64,000 bases of DNA from Fictibacillus arsenicus (GCF_001642935.1 NZ_CP016761.1:930001-994000), one strand, 5' to 3'; counted from the stretch's first letter, positions 8,695-17,102 are shown. A program made the numbers and translations. The notes: a model not told the origin generated them from the letters alone.

Positions 8695-10365
8695 TTGAAC
8701 GAGTTAAACCTTGAAAGTTTAAAGGTAGAGTTTGATAGCCTTGTAAACGTGCAAATCGGTTCTGCTGAAGACTTGAAAGCTTTTTTGTCTGATCAAAAGA
8801 AACTGTACGAAAAAGTTGAAGAAAAAATGATGAGGCATTACATCGCCTTTCAATGTCAGAGTGATGATGAGGAGAACAAAAGGAAGTATGAGTTCGATCA
8901 GCAGCATATAAAGCCGCTTTACAAAAAGTATCAATCTTTACTAGATGAGAAGCTGTTAGAATCACCTTTCTTAAGCGATCTTCCGGACAATGAATATGGG
9001 GAATTTAAAAAGAAGCTGCGTGTACAGTTTGCACTTTTTCAGGAAGCGAACCTCGAGATTGAAAAGCATGAAGATGCCCTGGTCAATCAGTATTTCGAGA
9101 TTGCAGGGAGCTTGACCGCAAATTGGGAAGGCGAAGAGGTAACGTTAAGTGACATATATGTGCATGCTAGAGATTCCAATCGGGATACGAGAGAAAAAGC
9201 CTGGGATGCAATGTACACTCCAATTTTGAAGGAAGAAGAAAAGGTTCAAAAAATCTTGGATGAACTGATTCAGCTTCGTGTGAAAAAAGCAGAGAACGCT
9301 GGCCTTCCAAACTTTACAGAGTATATGTTTAAGAAATACAACCGTTTTGATTACACGCCAGAGGATTGCAATCAGCTTGCTGAATCGATCAGAGAAAATG
9401 TCGTGCCCCTTACCTTGCAGTTAGAAAAGGAGCATAAGCAAGAACTGAATGTAGAGTTATATAGACCGTGGGATGTTACGGGTGTATCTGACAGCAAAAA
9501 GCCTTTGAAACCCGTAGATTCTGCTGAAGATTTAATAGGAAAATCAGCCAAAGTTCTAGGTGAACTTCATCCGTCTTTTGGTTCCCTCGTACATGAGATG
9601 AATGAAAAGGGACTTCTGGATTTAACGAGCAGAAAGGGGAAAACACAAGGGGGTTTTTGTGAATCGTTGCCGGAAACAGGACTTTCTTTTATCTTTATGA
9701 ACCTGTCGAACACAGACAGTGATTTAATTGTCTTCATGCATGAGATGGGGCATGGCATTCATGATATGCTGAAAAGAGATCAGGAAGTTTATGCGAACAA
9801 ACAAATACCGATGGAGTCAGCTGAACTCGCAAGTATGAGTATGGAGTTGCTGACAGCAAACCGCTGGAATGAATTTTATAAAAGTGAAGAAGAACTGAAG
9901 CGTTCAAAAAAAGAACATTTAAAATCAGCAGTGATGCTTCTTCCTTATATCATGGTAGTTGACCAGTTCCAGCATTGGCTCTACAAAAATCCGAGTCATT
10001 CATGGGAAGAGCGAAATAAGAAATTCGGTGAGATACAGGATAGATACGCTGCTTCGATTGTCCAATGGGATGGCTATGAGGATTGGAAAGAAAAGAACTG
10101 GCTGAAAATCCTTCATATCTTTGAGGTTCCTTTTTATTTTATTGAGTATGCAATCGCACAGCTTGGTGCACTGCAATTGTATAAACAATACAAAGAGAAC
10201 CCTGAAAAAACAATAGAGAATTATATAGAAGCACTGAGGCTTGGAAGTTCCAAGTCTTTGCCTGAAGTGTATGAGGCCGCAGGGGTGAAATTTGACTTTT
10301 CATCAAAAACAATAGCGGAACTAATGGAATTTGTAGCTAAGGAATTAGATCTCCTGACTGTGTAA
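8695..10365 (+). CDS. M3 family oligoendopeptidase (PepF-like)
   Basis: The 556-residue cytoplasmic zinc peptidase has HEMGHGIHDML with the HExxH zinc motif at H349/E350/H353 and the third ligand glutamate in PMESAELASMSMELL about 25 residues later. Length and order match M3 oligoendopeptidases, which cut short peptides. I place the start at the TTG at 8695, six bases after GGGAGGG. An upstream in-frame TTG at 8680 would put the ribosome site inside the gene. The gene stands alone with a long AT-rich region after it. Confidence 0.88.
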   Translation: MNELNLESLKVEFDSLVNVQIGSAEDLKAFLSDQKKLYEKVEEKMMRHYIAFQCQSDDEENKRKYEFDQQHIKPLYKKYQSLLDEKLLESPFLSDLPDNEYGEFKKKLRVQFALFQEANLEIEKHEDALVNQYFEIAGSLTANWEGEEVTLSDIYVHARDSNRDTREKAWDAMYTPILKEEEKVQKILDELIQLRVKKAENAGLPNFTEYMFKKYNRFDYTPEDCNQLAESIRENVVPLTLQLEKEHKQELNVELYRPWDVTGVSDSKKPLKPVDSAEDLIGKSAKVLGELHPSFGSLVHEMNEKGLLDLTSRKGKTQGGFCESLPETGLSFIFMNLSNTDSDLIVFMHEMGHGIHDMLKRDQEVYANKQIPMESAELASMSMELLTANRWNEFYKSEEELKRSKKEHLKSAVMLLPYIMVVDQFQHWLYKNPSHSWEERNKKFGEIQDRYAASIVQWDGYEDWKEKNWLKILHIFEVPFYFIEYAIAQLGALQLYKQYKENPEKTIENYIEALRLGSSKSLPEVYEAAGVKFDFSSKTIAELMEFVAKELDLLTV

Positions 10366-10774
10366 TAAATATACACTTGTAAATAATTAAAGAATTTAAA
10401 TGTTTTTAAAGGTATTCAATAGACTTAGTAGAACTATAAAGAGTGAGGTACCCATTTTTTTACAAAATTCTTGTTTGTTTTTATATTAAAATTTTGAAGA
10501 GGTGCCCATAAATTCTTGTCAAAACCGGTTGGTGAGAGAGTTTCGTTCTGTTACACCGACATACCTTTTCCGATATTGAGCCGGATTCTATTTCCAGTGC
10601 CTAAAGAAGAGTGTACACTGGATTTCTCAATAACGAGACGTAAATTATGCATCATTAGACTTAAATGTTAAGTTTGACGGTTATTTTTCCTTTGAAGAGG
10701 GAAAATAGGGAAAAAGATGTTGTCTTGCATATTTACAGAGGCTATTTATTCGGAAGATTGAGGGGTGAAGGGTA
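10366..10774. other. 409-bp intergenic region with direct and inverted repeats
   Basis: No gene is recognisable. GAGGTACCCAT at 10445 and GAGGTGCCCAT at 10499 are near-identical direct repeats 54 bases apart, each followed by an AAATTCTTGT motif. CCAGTG and CACTGG around 10597-10623 form a six-base stem. The leader of the next small gene lies at the right end, where GAGGGGTGAAGGG is its ribosome site. Confidence 0.4.
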
Positions 10775-10960
10775 ATGAGAAAACAGGATGACGAGAAGAT
10801 CTGGGATACTGGTACATCTGATTTTGAAGAGGGCGATAAAATAACCTTTCACAATACCGAACAAGGTGTTGAGAAGACATATATCGTCAAAAGTGTTAAA
10901 GAGAACGGTGACATTGAATTAGTATATTCAGCAAATAAAAATCAAACTCACATGCAATAA
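10775..10960 (+). CDS. Small hypothetical protein, 61 residues
   Basis: The 61-residue acidic soluble protein has an EEGDKITFHN...EKTYIVKSVKENGDIELVYS core that reads as alternating beta strands, possibly a small beta-barrel. I recognise no family. A strong GGGGTGAAGGG site precedes the ATG and a textbook terminator follows the stop by about 22 bases, which supports a real gene. Confidence 0.6.
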   Translation: MRKQDDEKIWDTGTSDFEEGDKITFHNTEQGVEKTYIVKSVKENGDIELVYSANKNQTHMQ

Positions 10961-10982
10961 TGGGTTCTGATAAGAACAAGCA

Positions 10983-11017
10983 AAAACAGCTCACGCGGGT
11001 GAGCTGTTTTTCTTTTT
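10983..11017 (+). terminator. Terminator of the 61-residue gene, T-tract adjoining repeat copy 3
   Basis: A perfect 12-bp stem (AAAACAGCTCAC with GTGAGCTGTTTT) with a GCGG loop is followed by TCTTTTT. The T-tract at 11010-11017 is also the left target copy of repeat copy 3. Confidence 0.9.
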
Positions 11018-11285
11018 GGCTGTTAGATGTGGTTGATTTCTGCTCCAGGATGCTCGCTTTCCGCGTGGCGTGCGGTGAGTCTCATTCAAGGAAGCATTTG
11101 TGCTCCTGCGTATGCGGGCAAATCCTGCCGAGGTGGGATTCCTCGTCGCATGCCTTGCAAGAAGAATACTCAAGTAGCTGGCACGCTGCTCCCGCAGGAG
11201 TCTCGCACCTTCCGCTCCAATCAACTTGTCTACGAAGGGTCTAAACAAAAACGAATCGAAAGGAATATACTTTTAGAAAATAGCC
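11018..11285 (-). mobile_element. MITE-like structured repeat, copy 3 (- orientation, long variant)
   Basis: 268 bp, from GGCTGTTAG to CTTTTAGAAAATAGCC. It is flanked by TTCTTTTT (11010-11017) and TTCTTATT (11286-11293), a 7/8 target duplication. It carries the same long module as copy 2 (CTTGCAAGGCATGCGACGAG in the element's own orientation) and the GTTGATTTCTGCTCC/GGATGCTCGCTTTCCGC landmarks. It landed in the terminator T-tract of the preceding gene. Confidence 0.9.
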
Positions 11286-11449
11286 TTCTTATTGGTTTGA
11301 GAATTGTGGCTAGAAAATATAGTTCATTTTGATGATTTATTATGGCATAAATATATACTCACCATTGGAATGATAAATAATGGGTGTTTAGTAACCGGTC
11401 AAAAGGGATACATATGAGGAAGTAATACAAATTGAGAGGAAGTATAACG

Positions 11450-12202
11450 ATGAACAAGAAACCATTGATAGGACTTACAAGTACTGTTATGTCTATAAAT
11501 ACAATTGAAACACAGAATGAAAATGTAGATACAATCGTTGTTTATAATAAATTTGCGGAAACAGTCAGAGATGCTGGAGGAGTCCCTGTAGTAATTCCGA
11601 TGGGAAAACCTGAGGAAGCTGATTACTATGCAAAACTATGTGACGGAATTATTTTTACAGGCGGTGAGGATATCAGTTCCATAACGTATGGGGAAGAGCC
11701 ACATCCTAAAGTAAAAAAAGTGAATAAACATCGTGATGATTTTGAAATTGAATTAGTAAAAAAAGCACGGGAAAATGAAAGAGCGATTTTGGCGATGTGC
11801 CGAGGGTATCACTTATTGAATGTCTCTTATGGCGGTACGATAGTTCAGGATGTCGTAAGTGAATTCGAGGACAGCATCAACCACTTCCAATCATCTGCAA
11901 CAAGAACTGAGCCATCTCACACTGTGACGATCGATGAAAATAGTAAACTTTATAAAATAGTTGGTGAGAAGGAAGTAGCGGTTAATAGCTTCCACCACCA
12001 GGCGATTGGAGAAGTAGGTAAAGGCTTGCGCGTAGCAGCAAGAGCTGCAGACGGTATAATTGAAGCGCTGGAGCTTGAAGACGAAAAGGCTACATTCTTG
12101 CTTGGAACACAATGGCATCCAGAAGAACTAAGACATGAAAACAAAAACATGATGGCGATTATCACAACCTTTATTGAAGCAGCAAGTAAGACTAAGAAAT
12201 AA
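11450..12202 (+). CDS. Gamma-glutamyl-gamma-aminobutyrate hydrolase family protein (peptidase C26)
   Basis: The 250-residue class I glutamine-amidotransferase-fold protein has IIFTGGEDISSITYGEEP, the nucleophile elbow AMCRGYHLLNVSYGGT (Cys117), a FHHQAI loop and the histidine-glutamate pair in GTQWHPEEL. This is the PuuD-like hydrolase pattern, which cleaves gamma-glutamyl amides. The ATG at 11450 is preferred, with GAGAGGAAG nine bases upstream; the TTG at 11432 overlaps that site. It is monocistronic with its own terminator. Confidence 0.88.
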   Translation: MNKKPLIGLTSTVMSINTIETQNENVDTIVVYNKFAETVRDAGGVPVVIPMGKPEEADYYAKLCDGIIFTGGEDISSITYGEEPHPKVKKVNKHRDDFEIELVKKARENERAILAMCRGYHLLNVSYGGTIVQDVVSEFEDSINHFQSSATRTEPSHTVTIDENSKLYKIVGEKEVAVNSFHHQAIGEVGKGLRVAARAADGIIEALELEDEKATFLLGTQWHPEELRHENKNMMAIITTFIEAASKTKK

Positions 12203-12206
12203 ATTT

Positions 12207-12238
12207 TACAAAAACCTCCAATTGTTGGGGGTTTTTTG
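12207..12238 (+). terminator. Terminator of the C26 hydrolase gene
   Basis: AAAACCTCCAA pairs with TTGGGGGTTTT around a TTG loop, followed by TTTTTTG. Confidence 0.85.
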
Positions 12239-12382
12239 TTACGAAGAAAAGAAAACAGGGTAGTAACATCACAGAACATATATTGAAATGATTGTTTTGA
12301 AAAATTGCTAAATTTTTGCAAAAAGAAACTTTTTCTGTTGTAAGCCGTAAAATAGGATAGAAATTATTGAGGAGGTTGTCTC

Positions 12383-12706
12383 ATGAATATATCGAGACTT
12401 TTGAAATGGGTAACAGGCGGAATTGAAGCGTTCCTTGGAATTCCCTTCTTAGGAGGCCTTATCATTGTAGGTTCTGGCTGGGCTCCGCTTCAGTTTATGT
12501 TCGTTCTCCACTTGGTTACATTGATAATTTGTGTTGTGCAAAAAGAAAGATTTTACGGCAGCGTTTTAGGATTAATAACATCTGTTGTAGGTTTTATACC
12601 AATTTTGGGAATGATCATGCACATCGTAACAGCTCTTGTCTTGTTTGTGGATGCTGCACGAGGCGGTCGTAAAAAGAAGAATGAACATATAATTGATGCG
12701 AAATAG
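12383..12706 (+). CDS. Small integral membrane protein, function unknown
   Basis: The 107-residue protein has three to four hydrophobic segments (about 13-31, 35-52, 57-77 and 79-91) and a basic C-terminal tail (RGGRKKKNEH). A GAGGAGG site lies upstream of the ATG. I recognise no characterised family; short glycine-rich proteins of this type are common in Bacilli. Confidence 0.7.
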   Translation: MNISRLLKWVTGGIEAFLGIPFLGGLIIVGSGWAPLQFMFVLHLVTLIICVVQKERFYGSVLGLITSVVGFIPILGMIMHIVTALVLFVDAARGGRKKKNEHIIDAK

Positions 12707-12773
12707 AGATTTTCCAGTTCGGAGTTCCCACACAGCTGACTATTTTACAGCCTAAATAGAATATAATGAAATG

Positions 12774-12806
12774 AACCTTGAACATGGAATGTGTTTGAGG
12801 TTTTTG
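12774..12806 (+). terminator. Probable terminator of the small membrane-protein gene
   Basis: AACCTTGAACAT pairs with ATGTGTTTGAGGTT (two mismatched positions) and is followed by TTTTTG. Confidence 0.6.
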
Positions 12807-12870
12807 TATGTGCGGGGTATTCTTGACGGAAAAGGTTTTGGCTGGTGTCGAAAAGTCTATATAAGATTAT

Positions 12871-12945
12871 TTACGGCTTAAAAAATAAAATTACAGCTTA
12901 AAAAATAAAATTACGGCTTATAAATTTTTTTTACAGCTTATAAAA
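12871..12945. repeat. Phased repeat array, TTACRGCTTA core, 4 units
   Basis: TTACGGCTTA or TTACAGCTTA begins at 12871, 12891, 12911 and 12931, exactly 20 bases apart. The A/T-rich spacers are similar at first (AAAAATAAAA twice) and then diverge. It has the same period as the five other arrays in this window but a different core, and it has no ACACGT tail. It lies just upstream of the gamma-glutamylcyclotransferase gene. Confidence 0.8.
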
Positions 12946-13008
12946 GATATTCTCAACTCGTAGATACCTTTGGGGGTATAGACAATGGCCAAGGAGGTTT
13001 CTGTAAAA

Positions 13009-13395
13009 ATGAAAGATCATCTTGTATTTGTGTATGGAACTTTGCGAAAAGGTGAGAAATATTCATATTACTTGAACAAAGCGGAGTGTTTAGAAGAGAA
13101 TTGTACGATCGAAGGACAGCTTTATGATACTGGCTGGGGCTACCCGGCATTATTATTAGAAAGCGGTATAGTTCCTGTGAAAGGTGAGCTTTATAGAGTA
13201 TCATCTGAACAGTTAAAAGAACTCGATAGGCTTGAAGATTATGAAGAGTATGGTGCAAATAATTTGTATGAGCGGATAATAACCAAAGTTACAACGGAAA
13301 AAGGAGAACAAGAAGCAATTGTTTATGTGATGGCTTCAATAAAAGACCATTTTAACAAGATAGACGGGAATGACTGGATTTTACGCAAAAAATAA
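13009..13395 (+). CDS. Gamma-glutamylcyclotransferase (AIG2/GGCT-like) family protein
   Basis: The 128-residue protein begins MKDHLVFVYGTLRKGEKYSYYL, the YGTLRxG phosphate-type loop of the GGCT fold. It continues with GQLYDTGWGYPAL, KGELYRVS and LDRLEDYEEYG, whose glutamate is the usual catalytic acid position. The ATG at 13009 is chosen because AAGGAGG (12991-12997) lies upstream of it and inside any protein started at 12985. The spacing of 11 is slightly long. Family members cyclise gamma-glutamyl amines to 5-oxoproline. Confidence 0.82.
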   Translation: MKDHLVFVYGTLRKGEKYSYYLNKAECLEENCTIEGQLYDTGWGYPALLLESGIVPVKGELYRVSSEQLKELDRLEDYEEYGANNLYERIITKVTTEKGEQEAIVYVMASIKDHFNKIDGNDWILRKK

Positions 13396-13408
13396 AACGA
13401 CAAACAAA

Positions 13409-13441
13409 AAAGAGGCTGCCATAAATCATGGTAACCTCTTT
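13409..13441. terminator. Bidirectional terminator between convergent genes
   Basis: AGAGGCTGCCAT pairs with ATGGTAACCTCT around AAATC. It has A-rich sequence on the left and TTTAAT on the right, so it can serve both the cyclotransferase gene and the minus-strand gene at 13469. Confidence 0.75.
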
Positions 13442-13468
13442 AATATGAAAGGTAAATCAACTGCTTTT

Positions 13469-13696
13469 CTATTTGATAATCATTGTGCTAATGGACTGAA
13501 CGGCAGATTCTACGTCTTTAAACTTCTCTAGGGAGTTAGTCTCAATCTGAATAATCTCGAAAGTATTCTCGTTCTTGGAGTACTTGACAGAAAAAACGGC
13601 ATTATTGTTTTCGCTAAAGGTGTGTGTAATATCAGATTCAATATATTGTTTGTTCTGCAAGTTTAAAAGTATAGCTTTCACATCTTGTTGGTTCAT
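13469..13696 (-). CDS. Small hypothetical protein, weakly YkuJ-like
   Basis: The 75-residue soluble protein reads NNAVFSVKYSKNENTFEIIQIE in the middle and ends in a helix with FKDVESAVQSISTMI. The SVKY-x-NxTFE pattern recalls Bacillus YkuJ (DUF1797), but the match is short and from memory. An AGGAAGGGG site lies upstream of the ATG. It ends at the bidirectional terminator. Confidence 0.65.
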   Translation of the reverse strand: MNQQDVKAILLNLQNKQYIESDITHTFSENNNAVFSVKYSKNENTFEIIQIETNSLEKFKDVESAVQSISTMIIK

Positions 13697-13828
13697 GATA
13701 CATCGTCCCCTTCCTATTATGGGGGATCACCTAAGAACCCAAATAATAAAATATTTTCCTTGATTAACTTTTATGGTATCATAGTAAATTTTGAAAGTAC
13801 AGGTAACACAAGACCTATTCTCCATGAT

Positions 13829-14275
13829 TTACTGGGTTTTTATCGTCAAAATCGCTTCTACTTCGACATTACCTTTCAATGCTCGTGAAATCATACACGA
13901 ATGCTCAGCCTTTATAGCGAGTTTTTGCAGCAATGTCGAAAATTTTTTTAACTGCTCTTCTTTGATGGTGACGACTGGTCTATGAGTGATCTTTTCATAA
14001 GTGATTACACCATCCGTAACATCTACAAATCCCTCTGATTCCATCGTTAAATCTATTTTATCCACCTTGCTTCGCTCTATCATGGCAGCAAGTGTGATGA
14101 TATAGCAAGTTGCAGCAGCTCCTAATAGCATTTCGTCTGGGTTTGTACCAATTCCAGGACCGTCCATTTCTGGCGGGATCGATACAATCGTTTTAAGATT
14201 CTTCGTTGCAATCGATCCAGTGTCATTACGACCTCCAGGCCAATGTGCTTTTAAATGAAAAACATGTTGAGCCAT
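13829..14275 (-). CDS. OsmC family peroxiredoxin-like protein
   Basis: The 148-residue protein shows the OsmC/Ohr fold order: MAQHVFHLKAHWPGGRNDTG, IPPEMDGPGIGTNPDEMLLGAAATCYIITLA with the first active cysteine, a central helix, and KAEHSCMISRAL with the second. OsmC-type proteins reduce organic peroxides or other electrophiles through this cysteine pair. The start is the ATG at 14275, behind AAAGAGGGTGGG; further upstream in-frame codons lack a site. It is divergent from the MFS gene. Confidence 0.87.
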   Translation of the reverse strand: MAQHVFHLKAHWPGGRNDTGSIATKNLKTIVSIPPEMDGPGIGTNPDEMLLGAAATCYIITLAAMIERSKVDKIDLTMESEGFVDVTDGVITYEKITHRPVVTIKEEQLKKFSTLLQKLAIKAEHSCMISRALKGNVEVEAILTIKTQ

Positions 14276-14533
14276 CCGATATCCCACCCTCTTTAACATA
14301 TCTCTAGTGTAAAGCATATTAACTTACACGTCACATTTGCTGATTATGGAGAAATATTTTTCGTGAAATGTTTAGCTTGAATGGCTGGAAAATAAAACTG
14401 AGGTCTAAATGTGTGTGAAATGGAGCAAACACCCTAAGCAAAAACTTAAAAACAGAGTGGGAAATAAATTGTTGGGGGTCAGTCCCTCATGTATACTTAA
14501 GCTTATTAAGGATAATTTAGGAGATGGCAAGAG

Positions 14534-16057
14534 ATGGTACATAAGGAAAGCAATCTAAAATTGGTTGTTGCTGGTTTATTGCTGGGTATTTTAATGGCTG
14601 CCATGGACAACACGATCGTTGCTACCGCCATGGGGACGATTGTTGCAGATCTTGGGGGCTTTGATAAATTTGTTTGGGTAACAGGAGCTTATATGGTTGC
14701 TGTTATGGCAGGAATGCCGATCTACGGCAAGCTTTCAGATATGTATGGAAGAAAGCGGTTCTTTATCTTTGGACTTGTGGTATTCCTCCTGGGCTCTATG
14801 CTTTGCGGACTTGCTCAAAGTATGGAGCAGCTTATCGCGTTCCGTGCCATTCAGGGAATTGGCGGCGGGGCACTGATGCCGATCGCTTTTACCATTGTTT
14901 TTGACATCTTTCCACCTGAGAAAAGGGGGAAGATGACAGGGCTTCTGGGAGCTGTTTTTGGAACTTCAAGTGTCCTTGGTCCTTTGCTAGGAGCGTTCAT
15001 TACGGATGCCATCAGCTGGCATTGGGTGTTTTATATTAATGTTCCGATTGGTGCAGCATCTTTTTATCTCATTTACCGTTATTATAGTGAAACCCTTGAA
15101 CACCGCGAACAAAAAATTGACTGGTGGGGTGCAATCACTCTTGTTGTTGCGGTTGTTAGTTTAATGTTCGCCCTTGAACTTGGAGGGAAAGCATATGCAT
15201 GGGACTCAACGCCAATCGTTGCTTTGTTCACGATCTTTACCGTCTTTTTTATCGTGTTTTTTGCAGTGGAGCAAAAAGCGACTGAGCCGATTATATCTTT
15301 TTGGATGTTTAAAAGACGCCTTTTTGCAACTTCTCAAATTCTAGGTTTTTTATATGGCAGCACATTTATAATTTTGGCGGTATTTATCCCGATCTTTGTT
15401 CAGGCAGTTTATGGCGGGTCAGCAACGAGTGCTGGAATGATTCTTACGCCAATGATGCTGGGATCTGTAGCGGGAAGTATGGTGGGTGGTATCTTCCAGA
15501 CCAAGACAACCTTCCGAAATCTTATGATTGTTTCTGTCATTGCTTATTTCACAGGGATGTACTTGCTTAGTGGTATAACACCTGATACTACAAGGTTGAT
15601 GCTTACCTTATTTATGATACTTGTTGGTTTTGGAATGGGCTTTTCGTTTTCATTGCTGCCTACCGCAACGATCAATGGTATGGAGTTCCGTCACCGCGGA
15701 TCTGCCAACTCAACAAACGCATTCCTTCGTTCTTTAGGGATGACGATAGGTGTAACAATCTTTGGAGCACTTCAGAACCGCGTTTTCTATGAAAAATTAA
15801 GTGAGAACCTGCAAGGGCAGGGGGAAGCAGCGGAAGGAACATTCAGCAGCATAGATCCTCAAAAGGTATTCCAACCCGAAGAGAGATCCAAAATACCTGC
15901 CGATATACTTGAAGGTATAACTGCTTCGGTGTCAGATTCGATCGCTGCTGTTTTCACGTATGCACTTATTCCGATTGCTATATCAGCCGTTGTGATTTTG
16001 TTAATGGGGAATGAGCGAGTGAAAATCTCTGCAAAAGAAAAGATAAAATCTGAATAG
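14534..16057 (+). CDS. MFS drug exporter, DHA2 (EmrB/QacA) family
   Basis: The 507-residue membrane protein has 14 predicted helices. It shows the DHA2 motif C region (GLLGAVFGTSSVLGPLLGAFI), the A-motif loop GKLSDMYGRKRFF after helix 2 and the D1 motif MDNTIVATAMGTI in helix 1. This family exports hydrophobic compounds using the proton gradient. A TAGGAGATGG site precedes the ATG. The 5' region (14318-14533) shows no recognisable repressor gene or operator. Confidence 0.9.
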   Translation: MVHKESNLKLVVAGLLLGILMAAMDNTIVATAMGTIVADLGGFDKFVWVTGAYMVAVMAGMPIYGKLSDMYGRKRFFIFGLVVFLLGSMLCGLAQSMEQLIAFRAIQGIGGGALMPIAFTIVFDIFPPEKRGKMTGLLGAVFGTSSVLGPLLGAFITDAISWHWVFYINVPIGAASFYLIYRYYSETLEHREQKIDWWGAITLVVAVVSLMFALELGGKAYAWDSTPIVALFTIFTVFFIVFFAVEQKATEPIISFWMFKRRLFATSQILGFLYGSTFIILAVFIPIFVQAVYGGSATSAGMILTPMMLGSVAGSMVGGIFQTKTTFRNLMIVSVIAYFTGMYLLSGITPDTTRLMLTLFMILVGFGMGFSFSLLPTATINGMEFRHRGSANSTNAFLRSLGMTIGVTIFGALQNRVFYEKLSENLQGQGEAAEGTFSSIDPQKVFQPEERSKIPADILEGITASVSDSIAAVFTYALIPIAISAVVILLMGNERVKISAKEKIKSE

Positions 16058-16067
16058 TATTAAAAAT

Positions 16068-16093
16068 GACGCTTGGATTCGATACCAAGCGTC
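16068..16093. terminator. Bidirectional terminator between the MFS gene and the DUF3784-like gene
   Basis: A perfect 9-bp stem (GACGCTTGG with CCAAGCGTC) around ATTCGATA lies between convergent genes, with AAAAAT upstream and TTCTTATTT downstream. Confidence 0.85.
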
Positions 16094-16100
16094 TTCTTAT

Positions 16101-16379
16101 TTATTTAACCATTTTTGTATTTACATAACCTAAAAGGATTACGTAACCGATTACCATAACAGGAAACAGAATTTGTGTATTAGGATGATCAATGAAAGCA
16201 CCGACTAACATGGCTAGACCAATAATAAAAGTATAAGAACCTACAAGCTTAGCCAGCCGGTCTTGATCATGTACTCTTCGCTGATTAAAGCCAGATAAAA
16301 TCCATGTTTGTTTCTTTACGCCTATCAGAAAGGCTAATACCAACAGAACAGCGGCAGTAATTAATAAAGTATTGTTCAT
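16101..16379 (-). CDS. DUF3784-like small membrane protein
   Basis: The 92-residue protein has three hydrophobic helices (about 4-21, 47-64 and 69-86). Between the first two lies the cytoplasmic-type segment GVKKQTWILSGFNQRRVHDQDRLAKLVG, which is characteristic of DUF3784 proteins. The function is unknown. It is the last gene of a three-gene operon (HTH regulator, membrane protein, this gene) with gaps of about 20 bases. Confidence 0.78.
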   Translation of the reverse strand: MNNTLLITAAVLLVLAFLIGVKKQTWILSGFNQRRVHDQDRLAKLVGSYTFIIGLAMLVGAFIDHPNTQILFPVMVIGYVILLGYVNTKMVK

Positions 16380-16398
16380 CTTTTAATCCCCTCATTTT

Positions 16399-16770
16399 TT
16401 ATCGTTTTCTAACAATAGAAGGTCCAATAAAAAAGCTAATCATGAAAGTTAAACTGATATAAATAATTAAGTAGTCAACTTGAATCAAGTGTTGTTTAAA
16501 CAGAAGCTGGGAGACTAGTAAATAAACAAGAAGAATTAAATTGGAAAAAGCAAAAGATTGAAGGGTGAACTTTCTGAGGTTGTCATTGACTCTTTCGTCA
16601 TACTCGATTTCATCATTTGCGTTTCTTTTTTGAACGCGGAAGTATTTTATCCCGCCAACTAAAACAACTAGACCTGCAAGAAAGCCCCAGCGTAAATCAG
16701 AGGTTACTAAACTCATTAAACTAAAGCAGACAACCGCTGAGATAAAAACATTAAAATAGTTTACGTTCAT
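16399..16770 (-). CDS. Four-helix membrane protein, DUF2178-like
   Basis: The 123-residue protein has helices at about 5-21, 27-44, 73-92 and 98-115. A charged loop NDEIEYDERVNDNLRKFT follows the second helix; the DERxxxN pattern after helix 2 is typical of DUF2178-type proteins found beside HTH regulators. The function is unknown. It sits in the middle of the minus-strand operon, 21 bases after the regulator. Confidence 0.7.
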   Translation of the reverse strand: MNVNYFNVFISAVVCFSLMSLVTSDLRWGFLAGLVVLVGGIKYFRVQKRNANDEIEYDERVNDNLRKFTLQSFAFSNLILLVYLLVSQLLFKQHLIQVDYLIIYISLTFMISFFIGPSIVRKR

Positions 16771-16791
16771 ACCAAGACACCCCTTTTTGTA

Positions 16792-17004
16792 TCATTCTTC
16801 AATCCAAAACAATTCATCTACTGGTGTTTCTAAGTACTTGCTTATGAGCAAACATACACGGATCGTCGGATTGTACTTCTGTGCTTCAATTAAATTCATC
16901 GTTTGCCGTGTGACTCCAACAAGTTTAGCAAAATCACCTTGAGTTAAGTTTTCTTTTTCAATTCGAACGATTTTTACTTTGTTTTTTATTGTGAACTCAC
17001 TCAA
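16792..17004 (-). CDS. Xre-type helix-turn-helix regulator
   Basis: The 70-residue protein is essentially one Cro/C1 HTH: KVKIVRIEKENLTQGDFAKLVGVTRQTMNLIEAQKYNPTIRVCLLISKYLETPVDELFWIEE. The recognition helix is VTRQTMNLIEAQ. No ATG exists near the expected start. The TTG at 17004 (12 bases after AAAGGA) gives the usual family length, while GTG codons at 17013 and 17034 are alternatives. A palindromic operator lies directly upstream, so it probably represses its own operon. Confidence 0.78.
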   Translation of the reverse strand: MSEFTIKNKVKIVRIEKENLTQGDFAKLVGVTRQTMNLIEAQKYNPTIRVCLLISKYLETPVDELFWIEE

Positions 17005-17040
17005 GAAAAACACCAATCCTTTCCAATTATACACTTTAAA

Positions 17041-17078
17041 TGTAATATATATATTAAAAATATCAATTATATATTACA
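17041..17078. promoter_or_regulatory. 11-bp inverted repeat upstream of the HTH operon, probable operator
   Basis: TGTAATATATA (17041-17051) is perfectly mirrored by TATATATTACA (17068-17078) with a 16-base centre. It ends about 35 bases upstream of the proposed start of the HTH gene and overlaps the region expected to hold its promoter. Confidence 0.6.
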
Positions 17079-17102
17079 GTGTAAACAATAAAACTTTTGC
17101 TA

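Noticed and set aside
14318-14533. Regulatory RNA or operator between the OsmC and MFS genes
   Set aside because: I looked for palindromes and riboswitch-like helices and found only short, low-complexity matches.
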